Origin: Pseudoluteimonas sp044226035
GTDB lineage: Bacteria; Pseudomonadota; Gammaproteobacteria; Xanthomonadales; Xanthomonadaceae
DNA length: 32,022 nucleotides
NCBI GenBank assembly: GCA_044226035.1
Contig: JBGAHT010000031.1
Span: 1 to 32,022, forward strand
Direction: 5' to 3'
Positions 7,088-14,553 of this stretch are shown here, piece after piece (position 1 is the first letter of the stretch; each line of letters opens with the position of its first letter). The notes under the pieces are model-generated. The model had not been told where the DNA came from, did no database searches, and saw only the letters and a list, made by a program, of their open reading frames with translations. Both the position numbers and the translations under genes were made by a program.

Positions 7088-8749
7088 TCAGCCGTTGTTC
7101 GGGGTGGCGCAACGGACGCGGTTGACGAGCAAGGGGCCGTACTGATGGCCCCCCAGTTCCACCAGGTCGCCGCCAAGCCGTTCGCGGCAATAGATCTTCA
7201 GGAAGCCGAAGCGCTGCCGGCTCGCGGCGATGAAGACGCCGTCCGGCCCCCGCAGCCGCTGCACGAATCCGTTGCCCTTCGCCTCTTCCGCGGCGTTGCG
7301 GGAAAAAGGCGCCAGCGTGAACACGCCGAACACCTCGAACCGGAGCGCGGGGATGGCGTCGGCACGCTGCAACGCCGGGTAAAGCGATTCGAACGGGAAT
7401 GTGCCGCCCCAGACCACGAACGGTTGCTGCGGGAGCGCCCGCATGCTGCGCTGGATGCGCGCATCGCGCACTTCGGACTGGCGCGAAGCGGCGAAGGCGT
7501 GGGCCATGCTGTAGACGGCCGCCGCGACGACGATGCCCTGGGCCACGCGCCAGCGCCATCGCGGCGGGTCGCGGGTCGCCGCGTTGCAGATGAAGGGGGC
7601 GAGGAACAGCAGCGACGCCAGCGGAACATAGACCCGCAGCACGCCGGGACGGAACACGACGGCCAACGCGAACACCGCGGCGATGCACAACAGCCACGTC
7701 GCCAGCACCCTGCGATCCGGATACAGCAATGCCAGCAGCAATCCCGCCAGCAACAGCGGCAGCAGCGCGGGGTGGGCGAACACCAGGACGCCATCGAGCC
7801 CGCGTTGCCATGCGCCCGAGGCCGCATAGCGCGGCGGGAGCTGTGCGAGCAGCGGCTTGAGCCGCTGCGGGTCGGCGATCTCCGGATCGACGAAGAACCA
7901 CGCGCGCAACAGGTTGAGGTCGTTTTGCGACAGGCCCTGCTGCCGCAGGAGTTGCGGCGAACGCCGCAGCGGCTTGTCCGCGCCGTAGTCCGTGATCCTC
8001 ATGCGCAACGGATTCAGCGCCTTGAACGCCTGCCATTCCGGGCCCTGGTAGGCCTGCCGGTTCGCGAACGTCGCCAGGCCGATGGCCAGGACCAGGGCCA
8101 CGCCCGCGAAGCGCGCGGCGCGATCGCGCAGCAATCGTCCCCACGGGAGCAGCGGGCATCCGATCGCGAAGACCAGCAAGGCCTCCTGGTTGCGGACCAG
8201 GGCGCTGGCGAACGCGAGGACGCATCCGCACAGCAGCCAGGGCCAAGTGCCGCGTTGGCCGTACGTTCGCCAGCAGACCAGCGCGGCGATCATCAGCAAG
8301 CCGGCGTTGACGGTGAACTGGGGGAACAGCACCGGCAGCACGAGCACGCCGCACACGAGCGCGATGGAGGCCAGCCAGCTCCGCGTCGAAAGGCGCAGGC
8401 CATGCAGCAGCGCCATGCCGACCGCGATCAGGCTCGCGAAGGTCGCGACGGAATACCCGAGCAATCCGCCCACCGCGGGCAATGCGCGGACGAAATGGCC
8501 CCACAGCAGGTTCGAAAACCCCAGCTTCGGGGAGGCCTGCGCCACGCTGCCGTAACCGTGGGCGATCATCGACATGCCGATGTCGTCGTTGGTTTGCCAG
8601 TGCGGGGAGAAAAACCGGCACAAGGCCAGCACGCCCACCACCGGAATGGCGAGCGCGAGCGCGAGCTCGACCCATCGGCGGAGGCGGTCCCGTCCGGGCC
8701 CCGCGTCGGCGGGTCGCTTGGGATCGAACGCGTCGGGTGTCGTCTCCAT
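7088..8749 (-). CDS. Multi-pass membrane protein with GT-C-like NDD motif (copy 2)
   Basis: This 553-residue protein is a close paralogue of the 250-1908 product over its whole length, including WQTNDDIGMSMIAHGYGS (D55 and D56), the FPQFTVNAGLL segment, LVRNQEALLVF and the C-terminal LKIYCRERLGGDL region. It has about 11-12 membrane segments, then a soluble tail. The ATG at 8749 lies two bases after the UppP stop (TGA at 8752-8754 on the complement), so it is almost certainly translated from the uppP transcript. UppP regenerates undecaprenyl phosphate outside the inner membrane, the carrier used by many GT-C enzymes; the pairing fits a lipid-linked sugar transferase but does not prove it. Possible roles include lipopolysaccharide or surface glycan modification. 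Confidence 0.78.
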   Translation of the reverse strand: METTPDAFDPKRPADAGPGRDRLRRWVELALALAIPVVGVLALCRFFSPHWQTNDDIGMSMIAHGYGSVAQASPKLGFSNLLWGHFVRALPAVGGLLGYSVATFASLIAVGMALLHGLRLSTRSWLASIALVCGVLVLPVLFPQFTVNAGLLMIAALVCWRTYGQRGTWPWLLCGCVLAFASALVRNQEALLVFAIGCPLLPWGRLLRDRAARFAGVALVLAIGLATFANRQAYQGPEWQAFKALNPLRMRITDYGADKPLRRSPQLLRQQGLSQNDLNLLRAWFFVDPEIADPQRLKPLLAQLPPRYAASGAWQRGLDGVLVFAHPALLPLLLAGLLLALLYPDRRVLATWLLCIAAVFALAVVFRPGVLRVYVPLASLLFLAPFICNAATRDPPRWRWRVAQGIVVAAAVYSMAHAFAASRQSEVRDARIQRSMRALPQQPFVVWGGTFPFESLYPALQRADAIPALRFEVFGVFTLAPFSRNAAEEAKGNGFVQRLRGPDGVFIAASRQRFGFLKIYCRERLGGDLVELGGHQYGPLLVNRVRCATPNNG

Positions 8750-8751
8750 GT

Positions 8752-9597
8752 TCAGGGCAACCACAGCAGCAGAACCGCGCCGAGCGCGAGGCGATACACC
8801 GCGAACGCGGTGAAGCGATGGCTCTGGATGTAGCGCAGCAGCCATTTCACCGCGATGAAGGCGGTGATGGTCGAGGCGACGAAGGCGATGGCGAGCGCGG
8901 TCCAGTCCTCGTCGCCGATGGCGCCGCGCTTCAGCAGCGACAGCAATTCGTAGCCGGTGGCGGCGAACATGGTCGGGATGCCGACCAGGAACGCGAATTC
9001 GGTCGCCGCGGCGCGGCTGGTGGTGCCGGCGAGCAGGGCGACGAAGATCGTGGCCGCGCTGCGCGAGGTGCCGGGGAACACGCCGGCCACGACCTGCGCG
9101 ACGCCGACCAATACCGCGGTCGTCCACGAAATCGCGGTGCGCTCGCCCTCGCGCCGTGCGCGCAATGCGGCCAGCTGTTCGGCGACGAGCATCCAGATCG
9201 CGCCGACGACCAGCGCCCAGGCGATCGGGCGCACGCTGTCCGGCAGTTCCCAGCCGAGCTTCTTCACCAGCAGGCCGCCGACGGCGGTGACCGCGAACGA
9301 CAGCAGCAGCTTGAGCGCGTAGCTGCGCGCCTGCGCCGGCCCGAGCGCGATGCCGGCCGGATCGTGGCTGGCCGGCGAACGATGGCCGAGGAAGCCGAGC
9401 AGCAGGTCCCACAGGCGCCGGCGGTAGATCGCGACCACGGCGAGGATCGCGCCGGCCTGGATGGCGATGTTGAACAGCTCGCTGCGCGCGCCCAGCCAGT
9501 GTTCGGCGATCAGCAGGTGCCCGGTGCTCGACACCGGCAGGAATTCGGTGATGCCTTCGATGATGCCGAGCAGCAACGCGGCGATGGAATCGGACAT
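8752..9597 (-). CDS. uppP: Undecaprenyl-diphosphate phosphatase UppP (BacA)
   Basis: UppP dephosphorylates undecaprenyl diphosphate to the monophosphate that carries peptidoglycan and surface polysaccharide units. It is an inner membrane enzyme and confers bacitracin tolerance when abundant. The 281-residue product has both family signatures: EGITEFLPVSSTGH (residues 14-27, with catalytic glutamates) and PGTSRSAAT (175-183, with the essential arginine). About eight hydrophobic segments are visible, and the length is normal for the family. It is the first gene of a minus-strand unit with the GT-C-like protein two bases downstream. It is divergent from glnA across 210 bases that hold the glnA control region. 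Confidence 0.96.
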   Translation of the reverse strand: MSDSIAALLLGIIEGITEFLPVSSTGHLLIAEHWLGARSELFNIAIQAGAILAVVAIYRRRLWDLLLGFLGHRSPASHDPAGIALGPAQARSYALKLLLSFAVTAVGGLLVKKLGWELPDSVRPIAWALVVGAIWMLVAEQLAALRARREGERTAISWTTAVLVGVAQVVAGVFPGTSRSAATIFVALLAGTTSRAAATEFAFLVGIPTMFAATGYELLSLLKRGAIGDEDWTALAIAFVASTITAFIAVKWLLRYIQSHRFTAFAVYRLALGAVLLLWLP

Positions 9598-9659
9598 GGC
9601 GGTGCCTGCACGGCGGAAACCCCGCGAGCATAGCCGATCCGCCCGGTGCCTCCGGGTTT

Positions 9660-9665
9660 GGTGCA
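9660..9665 (+). promoter_or_regulatory. NtrC half-site upstream of glnA
   Basis: GGTGCA matches the right half of the NtrC operator (TGCACC-N5-GGTGCA), but the left half at 9649-9654 does not. Its inferred centre (about 9657) lies 31 bases from the stronger site at 9681-9695, close to three helical turns. Similar paired spacing is known at E. coli glnA. Confidence 0.4.
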
Positions 9666-9680
9666 AAGATGCAGGGGAAA

Positions 9681-9695
9681 GCACCGATTTGGTGC
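9681..9695 (+). promoter_or_regulatory. NtrC enhancer site of glnA
   Basis: GCACCGATTTGGTGC is a perfect 5-5-5 dyad matching the NtrC consensus core GCACC-N5-GGTGC. Its centre lies about 96 bases upstream of the start predicted from the sigma-54 promoter at 9757-9773, a usual enhancer distance. An NtrC gene is encoded 3 kb downstream. Confidence 0.78.
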
Positions 9696-9756
9696 GAATC
9701 GTGTTCGCCCGGACGATGGATGCATTGAAAATCAAGGGCTTGCGGCGGACCGCAGG

Positions 9757-9773
9757 CTGGCATGGCGCTTGCA
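9757..9773 (+). promoter_or_regulatory. Sigma-54 promoter of glnA
   Basis: CTGGCATGGCGCTTGCA matches the sigma-54 consensus YTGGCACG-N4-TTGCW with one change (C to T). The invariant GG (-24) and GC (-12) are correctly spaced. Transcription would begin near 9784, leaving a leader of about 24 bases before the glnA ATG. Activation by NtrC under nitrogen limitation is expected. Confidence 0.82.
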
Positions 9774-9807
9774 ATGGCATGGCATCCCCAACCGCCGAGG
9801 CCGCGCC

Positions 9808-11217
9808 ATGTCGATCGAGAACGTCGAGAAACTGATCAAGGACCACAAGGTCGAATTCGTCGACCTGCGCTTCGCCGACATGCGCGGCGTGCAGCACCAC
9901 GTCACCTTCCCCAAGTCGATCGTCGACGCCTCGCTGTTCGAGGACGGCAAGATGTTCGACGGCTCCTCGATCAGCGGCTGGCGCGGCATCCAGAACTCGG
10001 ACATGGTGCTGTTGCCCGATCCGTCCACCGCGTTCCTCGATCCGTTCACCGCGGACCCGACGCTGGTGCTGACCTGCGACATCCTCGACCCGACCACGAT
10101 GCAGGCCTACACCCGCGATCCGCGCGGCGTGGCCAGGCGCGCCGAGGCCTACCTCAAGGCCAGCGGCATCGCCGACCAGGCGTTCTTCGGCCCGGAACCG
10201 GAATTCTTCATCCTCGACAGCGTGCGCTTCGCCAACGAGATGGGCCACGTGTTCTACCAGGTCGATTCGGAGGAAGCGCACTGGAACTCGGGGCGCGACT
10301 ACGAAGGCGGCAACAGCGGCTACCGGCCGATGGTGAAGGGCGGCTACTTCCCGGTCGCGCCGCTGGATTCGCTGCACGACATCCGCGCCGAGATGTGCAA
10401 GACGCTGGAACAGGTCGGCATCGAGGTCGAGGTGCACCACCACGAAGTGGCGAACGCCGGCCAGTGCGAGATCGGCACCCGGTTCAATTCGCTGGTGCAG
10501 AAGGCCGACGAACTGCTGACGATGAAGTACGTCATCAAGAACGTCGCGCACCGCAACGGCAAGACCGCGACGTTCATGCCCAAGCCCATCGTCGGCGACA
10601 ACGGCAGCGGCATGCACGTGCACCAGTCGCTGGCGAAGGACGGCAAGAACCTGTTCACCGGCGACGGCTACGGCGGCCTGTCGCAGATGGCGCTGTGGTA
10701 CATCGGCGGCATCTTCAAGCACGCGCGCGCGATCAACGCGTTCGCCAACTCCACCACCAATTCCTACAAGCGCCTGGTGCCGGGCTTCGAGGCGCCGGTG
10801 ATGCTGGCGTATTCGGCGTCGAACCGCTCGGCGAGCTGCCGCATCCCGTACGTGGCGAACCCGAAGGCGCGCCGCATCGAGATCCGCTTCCCCGATCCGA
10901 TGAACACCGGCTACCTCATCTTCGCCGCGCTGATGATGGCCGGCCTGGACGGCATCAAGAACCAGATCGACCCGGGCGCGCCCAGCGACAAGGACCTGTA
11001 CGACCTGCCGCCGGAAGAGGAGAAGAACATCCCGACCGTGTGCCATTCGCTGGACCAGGCGCTGGAAGCGCTGGACAAGGACCGCGAATTCCTCAAGGCC
11101 GGCGGCGTGTTCAACGACGACTTCATCGACGCCTACATCGCGCTGAAGATGAAGGAAGTGACCGCGTTCCGCGCCGCGACCCATCCGCTCGAGTACCAGA
11201 TGTACTACACGATCTGA
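9808..11217 (+). CDS. glnA: Type I glutamine synthetase GlnA
   Basis: GlnA makes glutamine from glutamate, ammonia and ATP and is the main route of ammonia assimilation. The 469-residue length equals that of E. coli GlnA. Visible motifs include FDGSSISGW, the metal-binding GPEPEFF, HHHEVANAGQCEIG, the ATP-binding KPIVGDNGSGMHVHQS and NSYKRLVPGFEAP. Tyr398 in DKDLYDLPPEE is the adenylylation site, so the enzyme is of the I-beta type controlled by GlnE. The ATG is preceded by GAGG at 9797-9800. A sigma-54 promoter and NtrC sites lie upstream, a strong terminator lies downstream, and ntrB and ntrC follow, forming the classical glnA-ntrB-ntrC arrangement. Confidence 0.97.
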   Translation: MSIENVEKLIKDHKVEFVDLRFADMRGVQHHVTFPKSIVDASLFEDGKMFDGSSISGWRGIQNSDMVLLPDPSTAFLDPFTADPTLVLTCDILDPTTMQAYTRDPRGVARRAEAYLKASGIADQAFFGPEPEFFILDSVRFANEMGHVFYQVDSEEAHWNSGRDYEGGNSGYRPMVKGGYFPVAPLDSLHDIRAEMCKTLEQVGIEVEVHHHEVANAGQCEIGTRFNSLVQKADELLTMKYVIKNVAHRNGKTATFMPKPIVGDNGSGMHVHQSLAKDGKNLFTGDGYGGLSQMALWYIGGIFKHARAINAFANSTTNSYKRLVPGFEAPVMLAYSASNRSASCRIPYVANPKARRIEIRFPDPMNTGYLIFAALMMAGLDGIKNQIDPGAPSDKDLYDLPPEEEKNIPTVCHSLDQALEALDKDREFLKAGGVFNDDFIDAYIALKMKEVTAFRAATHPLEYQMYYTI

Positions 11218-11242
11218 TCCCTCCGCCGGTTCGGATCCACGC

Positions 11243-11274
11243 GCGAAGGCCCGCACCCGCGGGCCTTCGCTTTT
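11243..11274 (+). terminator. Intrinsic terminator of glnA
   Basis: GCGAAGGCCCGC (11243-11254) and GCGGGCCTTCGC (11259-11270) form a perfect 12-bp stem with the loop ACCC, followed by TTTT. It starts 26 bases after the glnA stop and should separate glnA from most ntrBC transcription. Confidence 0.9.
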
Positions 11275-11290
11275 GCACGATAATGGTGCA
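11274..11290 (+). promoter_or_regulatory. NtrC operator and possible promoter at the ntrB start
   Basis: TGCACGATAATGGTGCA matches the NtrC consensus TGCACC-N5-GGTGCA in 11 of 12 fixed positions and ends one base before the ntrB ATG. It contains GATAAT (11279-11284), a -10-like hexamer that would start transcription at or beside the ATG, giving a leaderless message. No -35 is visible. NtrC bound here would repress ntrBC, as at E. coli glnLp; this is inference from position. Confidence 0.7.
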
Positions 11291-12334
11291 ATGCCCGCGG
11301 ACACCGCCCCCGCCCTCGACCAGCTGGCCACGCCGGTGCTGTGGCTGGACGCCGACGGCCGCATCGCCGGGGCCAACCCGGCCTGCGCGCGCTGGCTGGG
11401 GGTGGGCCTGCGCCGCCTGCCCGGCCTGCCGCTGCCGGCGCTCGAAGCCGAGGGCGATGCCCTGGCGCGGGCGCTGGCCGAACCGCCCGGACGCGAGTTC
11501 GCGCGCCTGCGCCGGGTGCCGATGGCCTTCCCCGGCGGCGGTCCGGCGCGGTTCGCCGACCTGCTGCTGTCGCGGCGCGAGGACGGCGGCTGGTGGCTGG
11601 AAGCGCAGCCGGTGGACGAATTCCCCGGCGAGGATCCGGCGGTGGCGCTGCCCTCGGCGCTGTCGGCCGCGCTCAAGGGCCTCGCCCACGAGCTGCGCAA
11701 TCCGCTGGCCGGGATCAAGGGCGCGGCGCAGCTCTTGGCGCGGCGCACGCACGAGGATCCGACCGCGCGCGAACTCACCGGCCTGATCGAGGCCGAGGTC
11801 GGGCGCCTCGCCGCGCTGCTCGACCGCCTGCTTTCGCCGACGCCGGCGCGGCCGTTCGAACCGCTGAACATCCACGCGGTGCTGGAACGCGTGCTGCGCC
11901 TGGCCGAGAACGACGCCGGCTGGGCGGTGAAGCTGCTGCGCGACTACGACCCGAGCCTGCCCGAACTCGACGGCGACGCCGATCGCCTCACCCAGGCGAC
12001 GTGGAACCTGGTGCGCAACGCGATCGAGGCCGGCGCCGCGAACGTGACCTTGCGCACCCGCGCCGAGCACGGCGTGCGCATCGGCGACGCCGCGCCGGCG
12101 ACGGCGTTGCGGCTGGAAATCGTCGACGACGGCCGCGGCGTGCCCGAGGACCTCGCCGAACGCCTGTTCCTGCCGCTGGTGTCCGGGCGCGCGGAAGGCA
12201 GCGGCCTCGGCCTCGCGCTGGCGCAGCAGGTCGCGCGCGAACACCGCGGCTCGCTCGCCTACCGCTCGCGCGCGGGGCACACGGTGTTCACCCTGCTGTT
12301 GCCGTTGCAGGTCGAAGGAACCGAGCATGCATAA
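11291..12334 (+). CDS. glnL: Nitrogen regulation sensor kinase NtrB (GlnL)
   Basis: NtrB is the cytoplasmic histidine kinase/phosphatase that sets NtrC phosphorylation in response to PII proteins. The 347-residue protein has an N-terminal PAS-like region (TPVLWLDADGRIAGANPA, about 13-100), the H box LAHELRNPLAGIKGAAQ with His133, the N box NLVRNAIEAG and the glycine-rich ATP lid DDGRGVPEDLAERLF...GSGLGLALAQQ. No membrane segment is present, as expected. I chose the ATG at 11291; a TTG at 11273 falls in the terminator tail and operator and is unlikely. No Shine-Dalgarno site is seen, in keeping with a leaderless message. ntrC follows after 78 bases. Confidence 0.93.
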   Translation: MPADTAPALDQLATPVLWLDADGRIAGANPACARWLGVGLRRLPGLPLPALEAEGDALARALAEPPGREFARLRRVPMAFPGGGPARFADLLLSRREDGGWWLEAQPVDEFPGEDPAVALPSALSAALKGLAHELRNPLAGIKGAAQLLARRTHEDPTARELTGLIEAEVGRLAALLDRLLSPTPARPFEPLNIHAVLERVLRLAENDAGWAVKLLRDYDPSLPELDGDADRLTQATWNLVRNAIEAGAANVTLRTRAEHGVRIGDAAPATALRLEIVDDGRGVPEDLAERLFLPLVSGRAEGSGLGLALAQQVAREHRGSLAYRSRAGHTVFTLLLPLQVEGTEHA

Positions 12335-12365
12335 CGCGGGATCGCGATCGCGTGCGCTGCCTTTT

Positions 12366-12411
12366 CCTCCCCCCTCGCGGGGGAGGATGCCCGAAGGGCA
12401 GGAGAGGGGCG
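12366..12411 (+). repeat. Two-hairpin GC-rich intergenic repeat between ntrB and ntrC
   Basis: CCTCCCCC (12366-12373) pairs with GGGGGAGG (12379-12386), and TGCCC (12388-12392) pairs with GGGCA (12396-12400), followed by GGAGAGGGGCGA up to the ntrC ATG. The complement resembles the element at 31867-31914 in order and hairpin layout. Its purine-rich end acts as the likely ntrC ribosome binding site. Confidence 0.7.
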
Positions 12412-12412
12412 A

Positions 12413-13834
12413 ATGAACGCCGCGCGCATCTGGGTGGTGGACGACGACCACGGCGTGCGCTTCGTGCTCGCCACCGCGCTGCGCGAAGCCGGCTACGCGG
12501 TCGAGGGTTTCGATTCGGCGCAGGCCGCGCTCGCCGCGCTGGAAACGCAGGGCGTTCCCGATCTGCTGTTCACCGACGTGCGCATGCCCGGCGACGATGG
12601 CCTGGCCTTGCTCGAACGGCTGAAAACGCGGCATCCCGCGCTGCCGGTGGTGGTGATGAGCGCCTACACCGACCTCGCCAGCACCGCCGGCGCGTTCCGC
12701 GGCGGCGCGCACGAATTCCTGTCCAAGCCCTTCGACCTCGACCACGCGGTCGCGCTCGCGGCGCGCGCCTTGCCGGAAGCGCATCCGTCGAAAGCGCCGG
12801 GCGAAGCGCCTGCGCAACCGGCGCCGGCAATGCGGGACGAAACGCCGCAACTGCTCGGCGATTCGCCGCGGATGCAGGCGCTGTTCCGCGCGATGGGGCG
12901 CGTGGCGGCCGCGCCGCTGAACGTATTGATCACCGGCGAAACCGGCACCGGCAAGGAACTGGTCGCGCGCGCGTTGCACCGCGAATCGCCGCGCGCGCGC
13001 AAGCCCTTCATCGCGCTCAACACCGCGGCGATTCCCTCCGAACTGCTGGAAAGCGAGCTGTTCGGCCACGAGGCCGGCGCGTTCACCGGCGCGCAGAAAC
13101 GCCATGTCGGCCGGTTCGAGCAGGCCGACGGCGGCACCTTGTTCCTGGACGAGATCGGCGACATGCCGCCGGCGTTGCAGACGCGCTTGCTGCGGGTGCT
13201 GGCCGAAGGCGAATTCTTCCGCGTCGGCGGGCGCGAGCTGATCCGCGTCGACGTGCGCGTGATCGCGGCCACGCACCAGCCGCTGGAAGCGCTGGTCGCC
13301 GACGGCCGCTTCCGCGCGGACTTGCTGCATCGGCTCGACGTGGTGCGGCTGCGCTTGCCGCCGCTGCGCGAACGGCGCGAGGACATCCCGTTGCTGGCGC
13401 GGCGCTTCCTCGCCGCCGCCGCGGGCAGGCTGCACGCGCCGGCGAAACGCTTGTCGCCCGCCGCGCTGGAACGGCTGCAGGCGCACGACTGGCCGGGCAA
13501 CGTGCGCGAACTCGAGAACCTGTGCTGGCGGCTCGCGGCGCTGGCGCCGGGCGCGACGCTGGGCGTGCACGACCTCGACGAAGCGGCCGGACCGCTCGCC
13601 GCGAGCGCGGGCGAGGGCGATGCCTGGGAAGCCGCGCTCGCGGGCTGGGCGCAGGCGCAACTGCGCGAGGGCGCGCCCGACCTGCATGCGAACGCGCGCT
13701 CGCGCCTCGACCGCGTGCTGCTGCAGGCGGCGCTGGCGCACAGCGACGGCCATCGCGGCGTCGCGGCGGAAAAACTCGGGGTCGGGCGCAACACGCTCAC
13801 CCGCAAGCTCGGCCCCGGGCGCAAGCGGCGCTGA
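12413..13834 (+). CDS. glnG: Nitrogen regulation response regulator NtrC (GlnG)
   Basis: NtrC is the sigma-54 enhancer-binding activator of nitrogen genes. The 473-residue protein has a receiver domain (D10-D12 acidic pocket, phospho-acceptor D55 in FTDVRMPG, Lys105 in SKPF). The central AAA+ domain has Walker A GETGTGKE (175-182), the sigma-54 contact loop GAFTGA (222-227) and Walker B GGTLFLDEI (240-248). A C-terminal Fis-type helix-turn-helix follows (GVAAEKLGVGRNTLTRKL). All key residues are present. GAGGGGCGA before the ATG is the likely ribosome binding site and belongs to an intergenic repeat. It forms a two-component pair with the preceding kinase, and its binding sites are seen at glnA and at ntrB. 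Confidence 0.95.
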   Translation: MNAARIWVVDDDHGVRFVLATALREAGYAVEGFDSAQAALAALETQGVPDLLFTDVRMPGDDGLALLERLKTRHPALPVVVMSAYTDLASTAGAFRGGAHEFLSKPFDLDHAVALAARALPEAHPSKAPGEAPAQPAPAMRDETPQLLGDSPRMQALFRAMGRVAAAPLNVLITGETGTGKELVARALHRESPRARKPFIALNTAAIPSELLESELFGHEAGAFTGAQKRHVGRFEQADGGTLFLDEIGDMPPALQTRLLRVLAEGEFFRVGGRELIRVDVRVIAATHQPLEALVADGRFRADLLHRLDVVRLRLPPLRERREDIPLLARRFLAAAAGRLHAPAKRLSPAALERLQAHDWPGNVRELENLCWRLAALAPGATLGVHDLDEAAGPLAASAGEGDAWEAALAGWAQAQLREGAPDLHANARSRLDRVLLQAALAHSDGHRGVAAEKLGVGRNTLTRKLGPGRKRR

Positions 13835-13894
13835 CGATTCACCCGTGCGCAACATCGTTTGCGCGAGCATCGCCAGCTCCGACCGGAGACCGCC

Positions 13895-14446
13895 ATGAAA
13901 CTTCGAATCCTCCCGCTCGCCGCCGCGCTCGCGACGCTCGCCGGCTGCGCCAGCCAACCCGCGTCCGATGCGGCCGCGCATTCCGCGGGCACCGCGTCCA
14001 GCGCGCACGCCGCGCTCGCGCCCGCCTCCGGCAGCCTGGTCAGCGGCACGCTCGCGTTCGTGCCCATGGGCGATGGCGTGCACGTCACCGGCGACATCGG
14101 CGGGCTGGCGCCGAACAGCACGCACGGCTTCCACATCCACGAGACCGGCGACTGCAGCGCGGCCGATGCCTCCAGCGCCGGCGGCCACTTCAATCCCTCG
14201 GGCGAGGCGCACGGGCGTGCCAGCGCGCCGCACCACCACCTCGGCGACAACGACAACCTCGTCGCCGACGCGAACGGCGTCGCGCACGTGAACGCGCATT
14301 TCGCCGGCGTCGTGCTCGGCGGCGGCGGCGCCGACGACATCGTCGGCAAGGCCGTCATCGTGCATGCGAATCCGGACGACTACGCCTCGCAACCGTCCGG
14401 CAACGCCGGCGCGCGCATCGCCTGCGGGGTGATTTCCGCGCCCTGA
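13895..14446 (+). CDS. sodC: Cu/Zn superoxide dismutase, lipoprotein form
   Basis: SodC converts superoxide to hydrogen peroxide and oxygen in the cell envelope. The 183-residue product has a lipobox (LAGC, Cys18) and a Ser/Ala/His linker, so it is probably membrane-tethered. The metal ligands are present: GFHIHE (His80, His82), GGHFNP (His98), His106, His115, Asp118 and VHANPDD (His157). Cys87 and Cys177 form the conserved disulfide. The ATG at 13895 follows CCGGAGAC. It starts 60 bases after ntrC but may have its own promoter. A REP-like hairpin element lies 12 bases after the stop. Confidence 0.94.
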   Translation: MKLRILPLAAALATLAGCASQPASDAAAHSAGTASSAHAALAPASGSLVSGTLAFVPMGDGVHVTGDIGGLAPNSTHGFHIHETGDCSAADASSAGGHFNPSGEAHGRASAPHHHLGDNDNLVADANGVAHVNAHFAGVVLGGGGADDIVGKAVIVHANPDDYASQPSGNAGARIACGVISAP

Positions 14447-14458
14447 ACGATGGATGTT

Positions 14459-14549
14459 CCCGTGGGAGCGGGTTGAACAGCCATTCGGCTGTTACAAGCG
14501 GCAGCCGCGACGACCCGCCGTTGATCGGGCCTGAAGGCCCTCCCACGGG
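14459..14549. repeat. REP-like palindromic element with nested hairpins
   Basis: The outer arms CCCGTGGGAG (14459-14468) and CTCCCACGGG (14540-14549) are a perfect 10-bp inverted repeat. Inside are GCGGGT/ACCCGC, AACAGCC-ATTC-GGCTGTT (14476-14493), GCGGC-A-GCCGC (14498-14508) and GGGCC-TGAA-GGCCC (14527-14540). It sits between the convergent sodC and the 14554-15408 gene and could end transcription from both. Confidence 0.75.
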
Positions 14550-14553
14550 GTGT

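Noticed and set aside
11273..11290. TTG as the ntrB start codon
   Set aside because: It falls in the terminator T run and the NtrC operator; the ATG at 11291 gives a normal NtrB N-terminus.
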